Shown here: positions 9,491 through 22,870 of the stretch, piece by piece
Position numbering within the stretch: the stretch's first letter is position 1
How the letters are laid out: each line of letters opens with the position of its first letter
Source of the DNA: Chionoecetes opilio
Lineage: Eukaryota; Arthropoda; Malacostraca; Decapoda; Majidae
Direction of reading: 5' to 3'
DNA: 64,000 nt
Assembly (NCBI GenBank): GCA_016584305.1
Contig: JACEEZ010001253.1
Coordinates: 1-64,000 of the forward strand
Notes under the pieces: model-generated
Seen by the model: only the letters and a program-made list of their open reading frames with translations
Database searches by the model: none
Told to the model about the DNA's origin: nothing
Translations under genes and position numbers: made by a program

Positions 9491-12400
9491 TTTGTATTTT
9501 TTCGTGCACCAATATTCCACACACCAATAACGACCTCAATACACATACAGGGTTGGCCACTCACCTGGATGCAGACCGAGGCCCATTTCTGGTCACCATC
9601 CTTTTCTTTTTATCAACAGATTACCTCTCAAAACTTACTATGCTCTCAGCATAGAGCTCAACCCTTCTACGAAGAAAATAGAACAAAAAAGGAAACACTA
9701 ACCGAAACTCAACATAAACCTACATTCTAAAATGAAACCTAACCTAACCTAATTTATTCTACAATTAATCCTAGAGACAGCTTGCTACACCCGTGCCTCC
9801 TAAATTCATGCAAGCAGGACAATTCACAAGCTTAGGATTGCTTTACAACGGTGTTAACCCAAGCTGTCTAATGAATAATTGAGCTGTATTACTGTGTCTA
9901 ACTTGCGCCCAGATACACTTTTCATAAATGTTCACACAGCAGATAAAGAAAAAGTATTTCAGAATTTTAACTTTTGAGAATCTTCTAACGGATAATCTTA
10001 AATTCACTTTATTCATTGTGTTTGATTGGTCGATTGTGCAAACTGTCGTGTACATAAAATGTATAACAATCTTCTTACAGATCTACACACTCTGTGTTAG
10101 TCACCTGTCAACTCTCAAGTCGTTTGTTTAAATACGTTAAGGACATATATCGGATACTTTTTACAATACAAGTTACGGCTGGAGCAAGAAAATGTAATTA
10201 GTCATGCGAGTAGCTGATCGAAACATAATTAGGATGTACTGTTAATGGTTGTACGGATACATAACCTAATGAAGATTTTTCACTGTACTTAACGTACCAT
10301 GTACTTTATTTACTTACTTTTATGTCCTTGTGTATTATCTGTATTGCGAAAACCATTTTCAATATTCATTCACACAAGTTTAGTGAAAACATACTTATAC
10401 TTTCTTGCGCTTTTCTTTTCTCCTCTATTAGACACATGGAAAGAAAGTCAACTTATTGTTGTTGGGCTAACAGTAGCATCTAGCATATCACACGCTTAAA
10501 GTAGCATTGAAGTGGTACGGAAAAAAAGGGCAGAGATGACAAAGACAATACACAGGTTTAGCACTTCGAGTCCCTGTACCCTGAATGCCAGGATAGAACA
10601 GGTTTGCAGCATCGTTGCTACAAAAGTACACCAATATACGCATGGTAAGGAATGAGTAGTTGGCAGGAGGAATGAATAACCTTTCCTTTTCATCACAAAG
10701 TCTGTGCCAGGTAGTGTAAAAAAAAAGGATGGTCAACAAAAAATCCTGCAACAGTACAAAACTCAGCTAAGTTAAGGATAAACATACAAGCCACATTACA
10801 TAAAACAGCCACAACCACTCTGTCACAACGCTTCCCGGAATGCCAGACCACAAACACTCTGGAGGAAATTGACACGCTCCACATCACTCCTACACTACAA
10901 AACACTTCATCATCACAAGCGTCAGCCAAATCTTTCAGTTCTACCCAATTCTCCTTTACAGCTACGAGCAAACACCACCTATTTCCGGAACTGTTGATAG
11001 ACAAGACACCAAAGCGTGAAACATTATATAAAATCATACGAAGCAGGCTTCGCCAACCTGAATTACCTGGCATTTATAGTTAAGCCACACGCCACCTCCT
11101 ACCAACCTTTCGGGGGACAGGCATACCGCTATACTTTGCCTATGTAGGCACGATCATACCGGGTAACTTCACGGCAATGAGGATGGTATAGCCGCGACAC
11201 CAGACACGGTAATACACCCTCACCCAAGCATTCTCTCACTGTGTAGTTTAATGAGCCGATCACAAGTCATCCCCCTACCTTTTGCCGCACTGTGACGATG
11301 ACGGATCATCTCACATCATTTTTTCATCCACAAAGGATGGCCAAAGGGCAAACAAGACACAATTAACATATTCCTCTCGTAAAAATATGTTGTCTCATTT
11401 CACTGACATGCCTCTAAAACGATCAACGATAGTCTGTTTGCTTAATGATATCGTATACGATGACCACTGAATTAACACCACAAATGCGGATTATTGATGT
11501 ATTATGTGTCAGTTCAGGAGGAAAAAGCCAGTCTTTTAAATTACATATCAAGTTACTTCTAAGGTAAGCACGACTAACTGGATTTCGAATAATAAGGTGT
11601 TTTTCAGTCACAAATAGACATGAAATATGATAGAATCGGTAGATATTATTGCATAAGAAACTACAATTCAGCAGCAAATAATTATGGTCATATATATGTT
11701 CAAAAATTTAATTTTTTTTCTTTTTTTGAGAAAAATGAAACCTGCAATCCGATCAAATATCTAACACTATCAAATCATTTTCCGTCAGACGGCCTCGTAA
11801 AAGTGAGCAAATAACGTGAAGGTGCGGTTATAACGAATCCAAAATTGTTTTTTTGACGCTTAAAAAAGTTATCATTTATCAGAAATATGATAATAAGATC
11901 ATAAAAAAACGTTCATAGCACTTGAATCTGACTTTTCGTTGCTCCGCCTAAAATAATGACTAAAAAAGAGATTTTATTCTGACGTATTAATTATTAGGTT
12001 GCTATTTCTATTCCACGATATTCCAATTATTTCATTCATATTATATCATTCTAAAATCATAATAATCTTTAAATAATAGCTCACTAACCATTACTTCTCT
12101 TCCTAACTGTGCTTTGTTCCCGGCCATCCTTCATCAACCATCTGCCCTCGGCTGACCAGTAATATCACGTCCATCTACACGTCGATCAACATCTAAAACT
12201 ACATTACAGAAAAAAGCATCTAGCTCCAATCACCTCACACATAGGCACCCAGGATGAGAATCGGAGGCGGTAAACCAGGGATTATGTAAGTATCTGCGAC
12301 GATATGGAAGTACACAATGGCCAATGGAGAGACAAGTGCACCAAGGAGATGTATACAAAGCAGCGACAGCAAGCAGATTGGCCAGAGGGTATATAGGTTA

Positions 12401-14230
12401 ATTGTCACAGGCTTACTTACATAAGAGGCGCAATCAGAACAACAGTGGATGGACTTACACAACAACACATAAGGAGATGGTGAGAGAAGAAAGACAGACA
12501 AGGCGAGACGAATAGTAGGACGAAGGATAGGCGCACAGTAGGCGATACGTGAGAACATGGAGGATTGGCAAGGTCTTGAATCAGACAGCCTCGGTTCTAA
12601 CGGATGTCACACACAGCATAGCTAGGGAACAAATACATCTAGGTGTAAATTCAAAAGGAGTGAAACAGCAGCGCCAAAGCCATAAAGTCATAATTTAGGT
12701 AAGTCATTAGAAATATCTCTGAAACCGTTCTACCAAACGTATATGACAATCTTACTTCAAACACGATCGTCAATCCTACCTCTTTTGAAGGCCGAAGCAA
12801 TGTCACTACTAAGACCACAAAATGAAATGCCCTAACGCAAGAGCATATTGAAGTGAGACAATTGGTACGTTCGCAAGCACACCTAACTGTAACTATAGCC
12901 TGGACAAAGAGGAATGGCAACTAACAGAGAATTGGGAATAAACTGAAAGATGACACAGAGCTGTGCAGCAACACATACACCAGACCCGTGTTTGATGACA
13001 CGCACGCGATTGCATAATTCTGCATCAGAATGAGAGAGATGGGCCCAGTGGGGATATCTGGGACCACGAAATCCCTATTCTTCTCAGCTGAATGGCAGCA
13101 GTTGGACATTCCAAATATAGAGCACCTGCTGTCTTCAATAACCTAATTTGAATCTGTGGCAAGGGTATATACGACACTATGGTTATAACATACAATTTGG
13201 TATCTAAAACGAGCATGCGACTGTACTAAAAAACACCAAATAACTTAAGGTAGCTCAATGCTACAAGACAAAGCATACATATGGCAAGTAAAGCTGCGCA
13301 ACGTGCGTAATATTTACTCGATATCGATAGCCTATGTAGTGGCAAACAGATAGTGGGCGCGGAGGCGCACGGCACACGTCCTTTGAGTCAGCAACAGTGA
13401 ATATCACCAGAGTGGAGTGTGGACGGCATAGGCGCAAGGCGGGAGGGGGGGTACTTGAATGGTATGTAGGAGTGACTTTAGAATTGGAGTGCAGGAACAA
13501 TTGAGTAAGTAGCTGCTGCCGCCTCGTATAGAGGAAAAGTGACCTGGACGGGACGGCACTATATCGAGATGGAGATTCTACACGGTAGAGGATAGTGTCG
13601 AATATGTATTGGACTTACTAGAGTGAGAAACACTGATGTTGGCTAGCGATATGCTAAGAGACAGAATAATCACACGTGTCGTTCCTCCCGCTCAAGACAG
13701 CTAACAGACCTCCAGCCTGCGGTTCCGCTCTGTATCATATGAGTTCAATTCACTGTGCAATAGACAGGAATCTCTGATATACTTAGCCGCAAGCTCGTTG
13801 TTTCGACCCTTTGCGACCCTTTGTCCGCGCTGATTGGAATAGCATCCTTGTCACCGCCACACATCTATCGATACTTGCTATAACAAATAATCGAATGACC
13901 ATCGTCATAGAGTTACGCACAAGATAAAATCGTGAAATAAATTTGGCGCCATATTAAACGACGATTACTCAGTTGTTCTGTTATATATCGTGTTAGTATG
14001 AATAATGCTTAGGTAAAGAACAGCACGCTACTATAAACGTCTAGGTTATTATAGCTAGCACATCCATGTCTCGCATCACTAGTATTAACATCCAGACCGA
14101 GATATAGAATAGAGTACAGCTACACCCCACAGGGATACACAAATTGAAATGTAGGACACAGCATGAATCCTTCCATTTGTAATACATGTAAGATATGTGA
14201 TCATCTTTTATCGCCCATGCACAGCCGACG
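9490..14230. other. 4.7 kb of mixed-composition sequence, no gene recognised
   Basis: I could not assign any domain on either strand. The longest open frame (10,693-11,073, minus, 126 codons) lacks recognisable motifs. A short CCTAA run (three units, 9,734-9,751) resembles the arthropod telomere unit but is too short to matter. There may be decayed repeats here that I do not recognise by eye. Confidence 0.4.
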
Positions 14231-15370
14231 CACTCAACACCACGCAAGACACGCACTAAGCATCACACTAACAAACGCAGCACCACTAACCCACAGCAAG
14301 ACCCAGCACCACTAACACACACGCACACAGCGAACACACGCCAACGAAACACCCACGACACACAGCCACTAAACACCACAGCAACACAAGACAATCTAAC
14401 AGCACAAAGAACAAGAGCACAGCCACGTACAACGACCCACAGAAACAGCACCGAGCTACACAGGACACGCACTAGACAACAGCAGCAACACACGCCAGCT
14501 AACATGACACTAACACACGCTAGAACATACACTTAACACTACGCCGAGACTGAGTATGTGACACTAAAGACACGGTCACTATATCACCTAACAGAGCACG
14601 CCACTAACACGGCACAGCAACAACACGCCATAACCGAGCCACTGTGCAACGCACACGTAGACCGTACTGGTAGCATCATAACAAACTGCCACTCAACCCA
14701 CAGATCACACGCCGAATAAACAGCAGCACAGCAAACACCACGACCGACAAAAGCGCACATTCGTGCAACGCAACACAACGCCACGCTACTATACACCACA
14801 TGACCGAACGCACAGACGAGGACAACGACACACGCAACGCAACAGACCAATAACTACGACCTCGACGAGCAACACACGCCACGACACATAGACTATCTAA
14901 CACCTGCAGCCAACACAGCCGCCTACTAACTCCTCCACTAACACACGTGCTGCGACCAAAGCTACCATCTAGCAACACACGCCACTAACAGCAGACAGCA
15001 GAAGACGCCAGATAGACAGCACCGCCAAACACGCCACGAACACATCGCATCTAAACGAAGACGCCGAACTGAAAAGAGCGCACGCAGGAGAAACGCCGCA
15101 CAGAAAGCATCATACTAAACACACGCCGAACGTAACAGCCACAGAGAAGCAACGCGCAGAGCACCAGCAGCAACACACGCCACTGAGACCACAGCAGACA
15201 AACGCCGCTAAATGTCACACTAGAACACACGCCACTAAGACACCGACAGCAGAGCAGCACGCGGAGAGGCGGGACCAGAACAGCTGAGAAGAGACCCACT
15301 AAGCACCACGCAGCAAAAGACGCGAGCGCTACGCCACGAGCGACACACGCTAGCTGAGAGTAGGGAAGCA
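14230..15370. repeat. Degenerate AC-rich tandem array
   Basis: Words such as 'acacgccactaac' and 'cacagcaacac' recur every few tens of bases over about 1.1 kb, giving low-G, Cys/Val-rich frames on the minus strand that are not genes. The period is irregular, near 30-45 bases, with many changes between units. It is followed within about 110 bases by the complementary GT-rich tract. Confidence 0.65.
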
Positions 15371-15487
15371 ACGCGCGACGCTTTCCAGAGCTTAAGCTGT
15401 TTAGTACGTCGGGACATATATGTAGTTTCTTTTAGAACCCTCGACCGCAACTGATTGGAGGAGAGAGAGAGACGAGAGAGATTTAGT

Positions 15488-16868
15488 AGCTGTGTTTGTG
15501 GTGTGTGTGTGTGTGTGTGTGTGTTGCCGCTGTGTGTGTGTGTTGTGGGTGTGTGTGTGATGAGTGTGTGTGGAAGTGGCGCGAGCTGTGTGGTGTGTGT
15601 GTGTGTGTGTGTGTGCGTGTGTGTTTGTGGACGCTGGATGTGTGCGTGTGTGATGTGTTGTTGTTTGCGTGTGTGTGTGGTGTGTGCAAGTGTGTGGTGT
15701 ATGTGTGTGCAGAGTGTGTGTAGTGTGTGTGTGGTGGTGTGTGTGTGTGAGTGTGTGGATGTGTGTGACGTGTGTCTGTGTGGAGCAGTAGCTGTGTGTG
15801 ATGTGACGTGGTGTGTGTGTGTGGTGTGACGTGTGATGTGGCAGTGGAGAGATGTGAGCGTGTGATGTGTAGCGTGTGTGACGTGATGGTGGAGTGTTGT
15901 GTGTGTGAGTGTGTGTGTGTGTGTGTGTGATGTGGTGTGTGCGGATGTGTGTGTGATGTGTGTGTATGTGTGTGTTGTGTGCTGTAGAAGTGATGTAGAG
16001 AGTGTGTTGAGTGTGTGTGTGTGTGTAGAGAATGTGTGTGTGAGTTAGTGAGGTGTGTGTGTGTGTTGTGTGTGTGATGTGTCGTGTGTGTGTGTGTGAG
16101 GTGGTACGTGTGTGAGTGTGTGATGGTGTGTGGTGTGTGAGAACGTGTCGTGTGACGTGTGTGTGTGTGTGCGTGTGTGTGACGTGTGAGTGTAGTTTGT
16201 GTGTGTGTCGTGTGGTCAGCTGTGCAGTGGAGTCCCGTGTGTGTGTGACGTAGTGTGTGTGTGTGGATGGTGTGATGTGGAGTTGTGGAGTGTGTGGTGT
16301 GATGTGTTGTGTGTCTGTGTGAGTGCTGTAGAGTGATGTGAGAATGAGGGAGAGAGTGTGTGGCTGATGTAGTGATGTGTGAGTGGTGTGATGTGTGTAA
16401 TGTGGAGTTGTGGACTGTGTGTGGGGAGCGAGAGTGTAGTGGTGCATGTGTGTGTGTAGGTGTGAGTGTGTTGTCGTGTGTGTGTTTGACGTGTGTGTGT
16501 GTGGACGTGTTGTGTAGTGCGTGGTGTCTGTGACGTGTGGATTGTGGTGTGGACGTAGTAGGGTGTTGTGTAGTGTGTGGTGTTGTGTGACGTGGTGTGT
16601 GTGTGTGTCGTGTGTGTGTGACGTGTGGATGTGCGGTAGTGCGTGCGTGTAGTGATGGAGTGTGTGTGGTGTTTGAGTGTGTATGTATGTATGTATGTGT
16701 GTGAGATGTGTGTGGAGTGTGTGTGTTGGTGTATGTGTGAGTGTGTGTGTGTCAGTGTGGTGTGGTGTGGTGATGTCTGTGTTGTGTGGTGTGTGTGTGG
16801 TGTGTGTGTGTGTGTTGTGTGTGTCTTTGCGTAAGTGACGTGTGCGTGTGCGTGTGTGTGTGTGTGTA
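15488..16868. repeat. (GT)n-rich tract, about 1.4 kb
   Basis: Almost continuous TG/GTGTG with interspersed GATG, GAGTG and GACG words. Thr/His frames on the minus strand (up to about 350 codons) and Val/Cys frames on the plus strand come from the repeat and are not proteins. Confidence 0.9.
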
Positions 16869-16869
16869 C

Positions 16870-18400
16870 CCGTGTCTCGATCACGTCAAGCCCGAGAGCA
16901 AAGAGCGGCCGTGCAAACACTCCGCACGACACGAGATCCCGGAAAGCCACCGGTAAAGACTCAGCTCGGGGACATATGTGACTGATTCCGCGACGCACGC
17001 CCCATCGCCTGTCGGCGCGGACTGACCACGATGCAGCGGAGGCGCCAGGTGCAGGGTGATAGAGTCGACTATGAGAGAGAATGATCACCAGAAAGGTCAG
17101 GGGATGCTTTCATGTGAGAGACCTGTATTTGGTTGAAGCTGAGGTGAGCTGAGTGCCGACTGAGCCGACTACAGTATTGAGACCCTTACACGCCCGAAGC
17201 TCTTTCGCATTGCTATAGAAAAATGGATGTTCGTAGCGCCGAGTAAGACATACGAAAAGAACGCTAACATAGAGAGAGACGTGTAGTCGACAAGGATTAC
17301 TAGAACAGATCATTCGATTGTAGTACAGCTTATATGTCCTCAAATCGTCTAATGGTAGCCAAGAATTGACAGGAAGATTAAGTTCTGGGTCTCGCAAGAG
17401 TGAGTTAATTGTCGGAACACTAAATTTACTCAAGTCGCTTATCGGCTAGACAGCCAGTGTGAAGTGTTTGAGCTGATATCTGTGAGCATGATCTTGAGGA
17501 CACGAGATCGAGGACGACTGGATTGCGAGAGCATCGGAGGAAACAGGGGGGGCGGCAAGAGCTGACTGAACCAGCAGGCGTCACTAGTAGATCCTGCACT
17601 GCGCCACCACGGACGAGGGGACCGCCATCAATCAGAGAGCCCTCAGATGTGAACCTCCAGAGGACCTGACAAATCCGAGCCTGGGTCACCGCACTGTCTA
17701 GAGGGCTTAGTAGCAGGACAAATGTAAAAGAAAAAAAAAAAAAAGAAAAATTTAAATTCGAATCAGGACAGGATTGGACATGTGGAGTCCTGTCCACGCC
17801 AACTCACAGGGGCAGATGCAGAATATACGTGCGCTGTAGTAAATGTCGGCAACGCGTGGAGGAATTTGGGGGGTGGTGGCTGAGCAATGGTGCAGAGTAA
17901 TAGAGTGAATAAAGCACCCCGGAAAATCTCAAAGCGACGCAGGAGGAAACCAAAATTAGAGACAGAGATCGTGGGTTCAACATTAACATAAATTGTCATG
18001 ACGTAGAATTAGTAAAATGGACAAAGAAACTCCATTGATTGATAAGAAAATAGAGAAGAAGAGAAAGAAAAGTATGGGAGAGAAAGAAAAGGCACACTGG
18101 AAGACAGAAATATACAGAAGCAGGGAGAACGAGAAGACGAGAGGAGAGGCAATTTGGCTGTGGCCCTTGAGAAGACCAGTCGACAAATCTCTGCATTGGA
18201 GGCGAAGATGATTTGGTTAGCCTGGGTCGCATAATAACTAGAAGAGCCGGTGCCAAGACTGGGCATTGCAGCGGGCGCATCGCGCAGTCTCACGGCGAAG
18301 AAGATGTGTGAAGCGTGGAGAAGCAAGCGAAGAGCTGTGGACGCATCTAGGGTCGGAGTAGATGGACGTGATCCGAGGCACGGCGCGCACACAGGGCGTT
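16870..18400. other. Mixed-composition sequence, no gene recognised
   Basis: Nothing on either strand resembles a known domain. An A-rich run (17,728-17,750) could be the tail of a retroposed sequence, but I see no identifiable body next to it. Frames of 107-127 codons on the minus strand have no motifs. Confidence 0.4.
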
Positions 18401-18829
18401 AGATACATATCACACGCGGCATACGGTTTTGGGATTTGACCCAGAAATCGAGAGCGGCGGGTGGCCTCGGTGACGCACGCACACGTGATACAACGAACGT
18501 GGTAAGATCGCGTGGTATCTGGACGATGGTTAGCCGACGTGCGTGAAGGACCCGCAGCGTGAAGTGCGTGGTTACACGCGAAGTACCCGCTAAACCTTTA
18601 GCGGGTATGATGTACGCGAGTGTAATAAGCACCATGGTCAATAGCACGGCATGATTATGTTACCGTGTCTGTTCCGCGTGTTTTCACGTGCAAGTTGCGT
18701 GTGTAGCGGCCGGGTTACTCTGGAGCGTTGACCTAATATTGGGGTCGATTTAGCCAAAGCATTCATCACTCCTGTTACTGTGACGTGGTTTGGTGAACAT
18801 GGACCGATTGACTCTTCGTCTTGTGATTG

Positions 18830-20207
18830 CTGTCGCAACAGCATAGAACCAGGCGTTACATGCCCATCAGTACATCGTTGATAGTACGAAGAAGAAGACG
18901 GCTGGGAGTCAAGGATGGGCGGCCAGGAGCATATGGGTGTGCGTAACTGGATTAGCAGGAGGACCTGAGCATGGCCTGTATGATTGTACATGGGGACGCT
19001 CCGTAATGGAGATCCAAGGGCCTCCTTCAGAATCATGAGAATGCACTCGACATGTTCGATGAAGTGGTGGAGAGGACTGAGACCAGCCCTTACTACAAGA
19101 AGGACACCCACTGGCTGAGCAGCCTTGATTCCAGGCCTGAGGTTGCCCTCACCCTGAGGGCACCTTGCTTCTGGCGCCCCCAAGTACCGGACATGCAGTA
19201 TGGGCTGGTAGGGTGCCTCACAAACACCATCAGGTTAAGTGGTGTGCGTGGGTGTGTATGGCCATCGTCGACGAGTGTACCGTAGGAAGCTGCTCAAGCC
19301 ACCACAGAACGATTCTTTTATTTTTCCTTGAAGTATTGCGTCAGTATCACCGCATATTGGTCTGGAGGAGAGGGTGGACACTGTTCACAACGTATGTATT
19401 GTGGTCTTTTTAGCCATAGACGGCAAGCACGGTTGTGCCTGTAAAGTTGTTTCGCAATGACTGGTTCCGACTTACTATGAGTATTACAAGGGATATCTTC
19501 AGCTGATCATCCTCGCTGGCCGGTCGCTACATCCTGACTACAAGTTCATGTTGGATAGACGTCAAGCGGCAGTGGTTTCAAGTACTGATGCCCACCTTTT
19601 ACAATGCAAGTGTTTTGAGAGAGGCTCTCGAGAAGAACGACATTGTTGGATTCCCACAGCCTGATCACTGTATCCCAGGTGGAAACAGAGGATAGTCCCT
19701 TATTTCTGGTGGAGATAATGCTTTCGCACTCCGGACCTACAGATGAAGCCGTACATTAAAAAAGAGATGACCAGGAAGCAGAGGATCTCTCAACTATAGC
19801 ACTCTCGCGAGCCAGAATGGTGGTGGAGAATGCGTTATGGGCCATTACTAGCGAATCGCCTTTCAAGTTCTCCTGTGGACATGTTGCATGAAGCGGACAC
19901 TTGTGAGGCTCCTGGTCAAGAACATGTGTAATCCGCACAACTTATGAGGTCCGTTACGCCGGTGAATGCAGAACCGACTGGTGGCAGTGGAGCGAACCAA
20001 ATGGAGGGTGGTGCCTCGTTGGGCCTGGCGTGCCTGGCCATGAATCTGAGGCACACGAAACCCGACCGATTACAGGGAACAACAGAGACTTCAAGATCAG
20101 CCAAGGATCAGAGGAACCTCCTCATGGATATGGTGCAAAACTCAACTGCTGAAGTGTCCATGGCCAGGATGACATGTCCTCCTACCCCCCAGCGATGGGC
20201 CAAATAA
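18830..20207 (+). pseudogene. Harbinger DDE transposase, frame-broken
   Basis: This enzyme cuts and rejoins transposon ends. In order: a basic leader, an HGLYD-like helix (about 18,970), MFDEVVERTE and YYKKDTHWL (19,052-19,120), RPEVALTLR (about 19,130), AIVDECT (about 19,262), and AIDGKH carrying the first catalytic Asp (about 19,412). YYEYYKG (about 19,477) and YKFMLDRR with SSTDAHLL (about 19,540-19,600) cover the second Asp region. MKPYIKKEMTRKQRI (about 19,745) follows, then ARMVVENAL (about 19,812), which holds the catalytic Glu of the VENAFG motif. The end resembles the family C-terminus (AKDQRNLLMDMVQNS, about 20,100). The catalytic residues are visible, but at least several frameshifts and stops lie between them, so no intact enzyme could be made. 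The complementary 181-codon minus frame at 18,638-19,183 is a shadow. Confidence 0.8.
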
Positions 20208-20214
20208 TAGCTAG

Positions 20215-20985
20215 GCTAAATATGTGTGTTTGTGGCATAATAAATATTAATAGTCGCCTCACTCTGGTTCGTTTACTTTAGTCGCTCATTTTCTCCTCAG
20301 GCTTTTTTTATTATTATAATATTATTGTTATTATTCAGTCATTTATTATGTGAGTATTTAACCTGGAGATGGATACGCTATGACAGAAGTGTGCCTCGCG
20401 GTTGCAACAAACATTTTTTTTGCCTAAACAAGGTATTATTTGATTGGTTTTAATTCCAGTTCATTTTCAAACATCAAAAAATATATTGCAATCTTCATTA
20501 TCCTTATACTAGAAAAAGTTCACAATAATTTGTTAGCAGGTACCGCTGATCCGGGGTTATTTTTTTCCTTAACAAAGGTTCATTTTATTTTTTTAATTCA
20601 TTCATGATAACAGTAGTAAAAATAGGAGATTCAATATCGTTCATCTATCCTTCTAGGTTAAAATATTAAAATTGTGTAGCGGTACCGTTCCCACTAGGCG
20701 TATATTCAAGAATCATATATTCTTTAGTTACATAGAAAACCTATGATAATGACAGTAACGTTAGAATGGAACACAATGACTATGGAAGGTATTATACAAT
20801 TATTTATATGACAATAAACTAAAATAATGTGCAATATCGTAATAGCTGCAAAATAACTCTAAGTAAGCTGCATATAACTAAAACAGAGAAAATATACATT
20901 AATATACACTATACAGATTAACAATAATGCAATACAAAAAAAGACATCTAAATCTATACATTCAATATACAGGTCATATCACAAC
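20215..20985. other. AT-rich spacer between the two Harbinger genes
   Basis: No coding signal. The facing words GGTACCGCT (20,539-20,547) and AGCGGTACC (20,680-20,688) form a short inverted pair of unclear meaning. The region probably holds the converging 3' untranslated sequences. Confidence 0.4.
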
Positions 20986-20989
20986 GGCA

Positions 20990-22870
20990 TCATTTAGTCT
21001 TGGAGGGTATGGGGATACGTTCAGTCCTCCGCAATGCTGGAGCCCAGATACGCCTATTTCCGACTGATTTCGCCGAATGATCCAGTAGAGCGCACGGTAC
21101 TAGGTGTCGTGAGTGGCTGGAGGACGGGGGAACTGTCTGGTTGATGTATGCTGGCCACCACCACACTGCAAGTTGGACTCGGGAACCTGGCATGTGATGT
21201 AATACTGCTGTGACTGTAGGTGGGTCGGAATGTCGATGGCGGATGTTTGTGGGAATGTGGTAGCAGTGGCCACATGCGCGGCGTTCTGTGGTGCTGTTGA
21301 GGGGACACCTGCTGTCAAGGCCCCCGATATAGAGAGACACATCTGCCGTGGGTCACGCCGCTGCACAATGTGGACTATTGGTCGTGCACCACCTGGTACA
21401 TACCTCGCCTCAGGTGTGTGCAGAAAGTCGCATGGTGTCGACACAAACCCTTATAAAGGTCCTGCCCTAGTGACTGGGGCGAGACCTCTCCTCCAGCAGC
21501 CTCTCCAGCAGACACGCTGACCCTGTTGTTGGCCTTGCATGAGTGGGATGCGGATGGGTCCACCATTGCACATTCCTCCTTCTTGCCGTTGACAAAGTCG
21601 CGGAAAAGATCTTCCGTGCGTTATATGTTCGGCGGGGTGAGTGCACAATGCTCCGCAGCGACCTGCCTGCCACTACCATAGTGCCTCCAAGGATCGTGTG
21701 TTGGTTCCCGGAGAGTCATGGTTGTGTACTGTGCCTGGGACGCGTCCCTAGGCGGTCAGGAGAGGGGTCACGGAGGCAGGTTCACAAGGTGTCCGGGACA
21801 TCAGGTGGGCATGGATACAGGAACCAGATTAAATATTTACAGCATTAAACATCTGTTTAGAATAATGGCATAGACAATTACATATTTATATATTTCTGGA
21901 ACAGTCGAACAAGTGTAAAACATTACTAAAATAAATCTAGACAACAATAATGTAGTGACGCAAATTTATATAAAATAAGTAAACGTAAGTACGGATAGTA
22001 TCCACAGTAATCTAATCTTAAATTTAAAGAATTTATGTACACAGCATTGTTAATGAACCCTGCCTTTTAAGCAAGAATTTGCATTAATTATATCCTTACT
22101 GTGCTTGAAAGTCGTTTCCGATTTTGTACAATATGTTGAGATTGCTTACAAGGTTGTGAATATAATGGAGATGTACTACTTTTGTCAGAAGGACGAGAAT
22201 CTTCATACAAGCGCCATTGCCCTCTCCGCGGTCGAAAAACTTGGTTGCTCTCGGCCACTGGTGCACGCCTTTGGACGAGTTAGACATAGCCGAGTCACGC
22301 GGACTCGTTTTATTCCACCATAGTTGCATGTTGATGTGTTGTCTAGGAGTGCACGCACACCAGCTCCTGGACGCTTCATCTCCCACGAAAGCGGCGTACT
22401 TTCATACGTCGGTACGTACCTATCCGACTAACTGACAGCGACAGACACTCACGCGTAGGTGGCCTTTGACTGAACATGTCCACTCCATCCAGTCCTGCTC
22501 CGCTTGTGTCGGGGAGACTCACAGCATTGTGACTTCGGAGCAGCATCAGCCTTTTTTCCCTTGCGCCTTCGTTTGGGCGCCGAGTTGACGGTGAGTGCTG
22601 ACTGCCTCCTCCTCCTCATGTGGACGGGGAAATGAGAGGCATCAGGCATCAACAGAGGCTCCTCCTCCTACTCATCAGCTGCTGGGACAGTGGAAGGCTG
22701 TAGAAGAGCTGACTGGCAGCTGCCTTGGCATCAACTAGTTGCAAAAAACGATGCGCTTCGCTACCTACTGATGAAGTGCAGCCCGGACTGGCCTCCACCT
22801 CTGAAGTAGCATCGACGTAGTAGCGGGATGACCTGCGCAGCGGACATCTCTGGGGGGCGCCTCTTGCGGT
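20990..22870 (-). pseudogene. Probable MADF-like accessory gene of the Harbinger element
   Basis: Read leftward, the right part (22,870-22,450) has frames with a nuclear-type basic segment: RRRRQSALTVNSAPKRRRK (about 22,560-22,620). A second segment near 22,310 gives LWWNKTSP, similar to the first Trp motif of MADF domains (LWN...). Further left (21,566-20,990), Ser/Pro/Thr/Gln-rich frames such as VDPSASHSCKANN and ARYVPGGARP could be the low-complexity C-terminal part. Frames change often, and AT-rich sequence at 21,850-22,100 may be an intron. The MADF call is supported mainly by this one motif and by the neighbouring transposase, so it is tentative. Confidence 0.35.

Noticed and set aside
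9734..9751. CCTAA run as an interstitial telomere (also about 62,528-62,549)
   Set aside because: Only about three imperfect units, which are expected by chance in this composition.
10693..11073. 126-codon minus frame in the 9.5-14.2 kb stretch
   Set aside because: No domain, ordinary length for chance, and no neighbouring coding evidence.
15401..17088. 348- and 290-codon His/Thr-rich minus frames
   Set aside because: Composition follows the GT repeat exactly, with no non-repeat domain beyond the ends.
18638..19183. 181-codon minus frame as a gene
   Set aside because: It is antisense to clear Harbinger transposase sequence on the plus strand and has no motif of its own.
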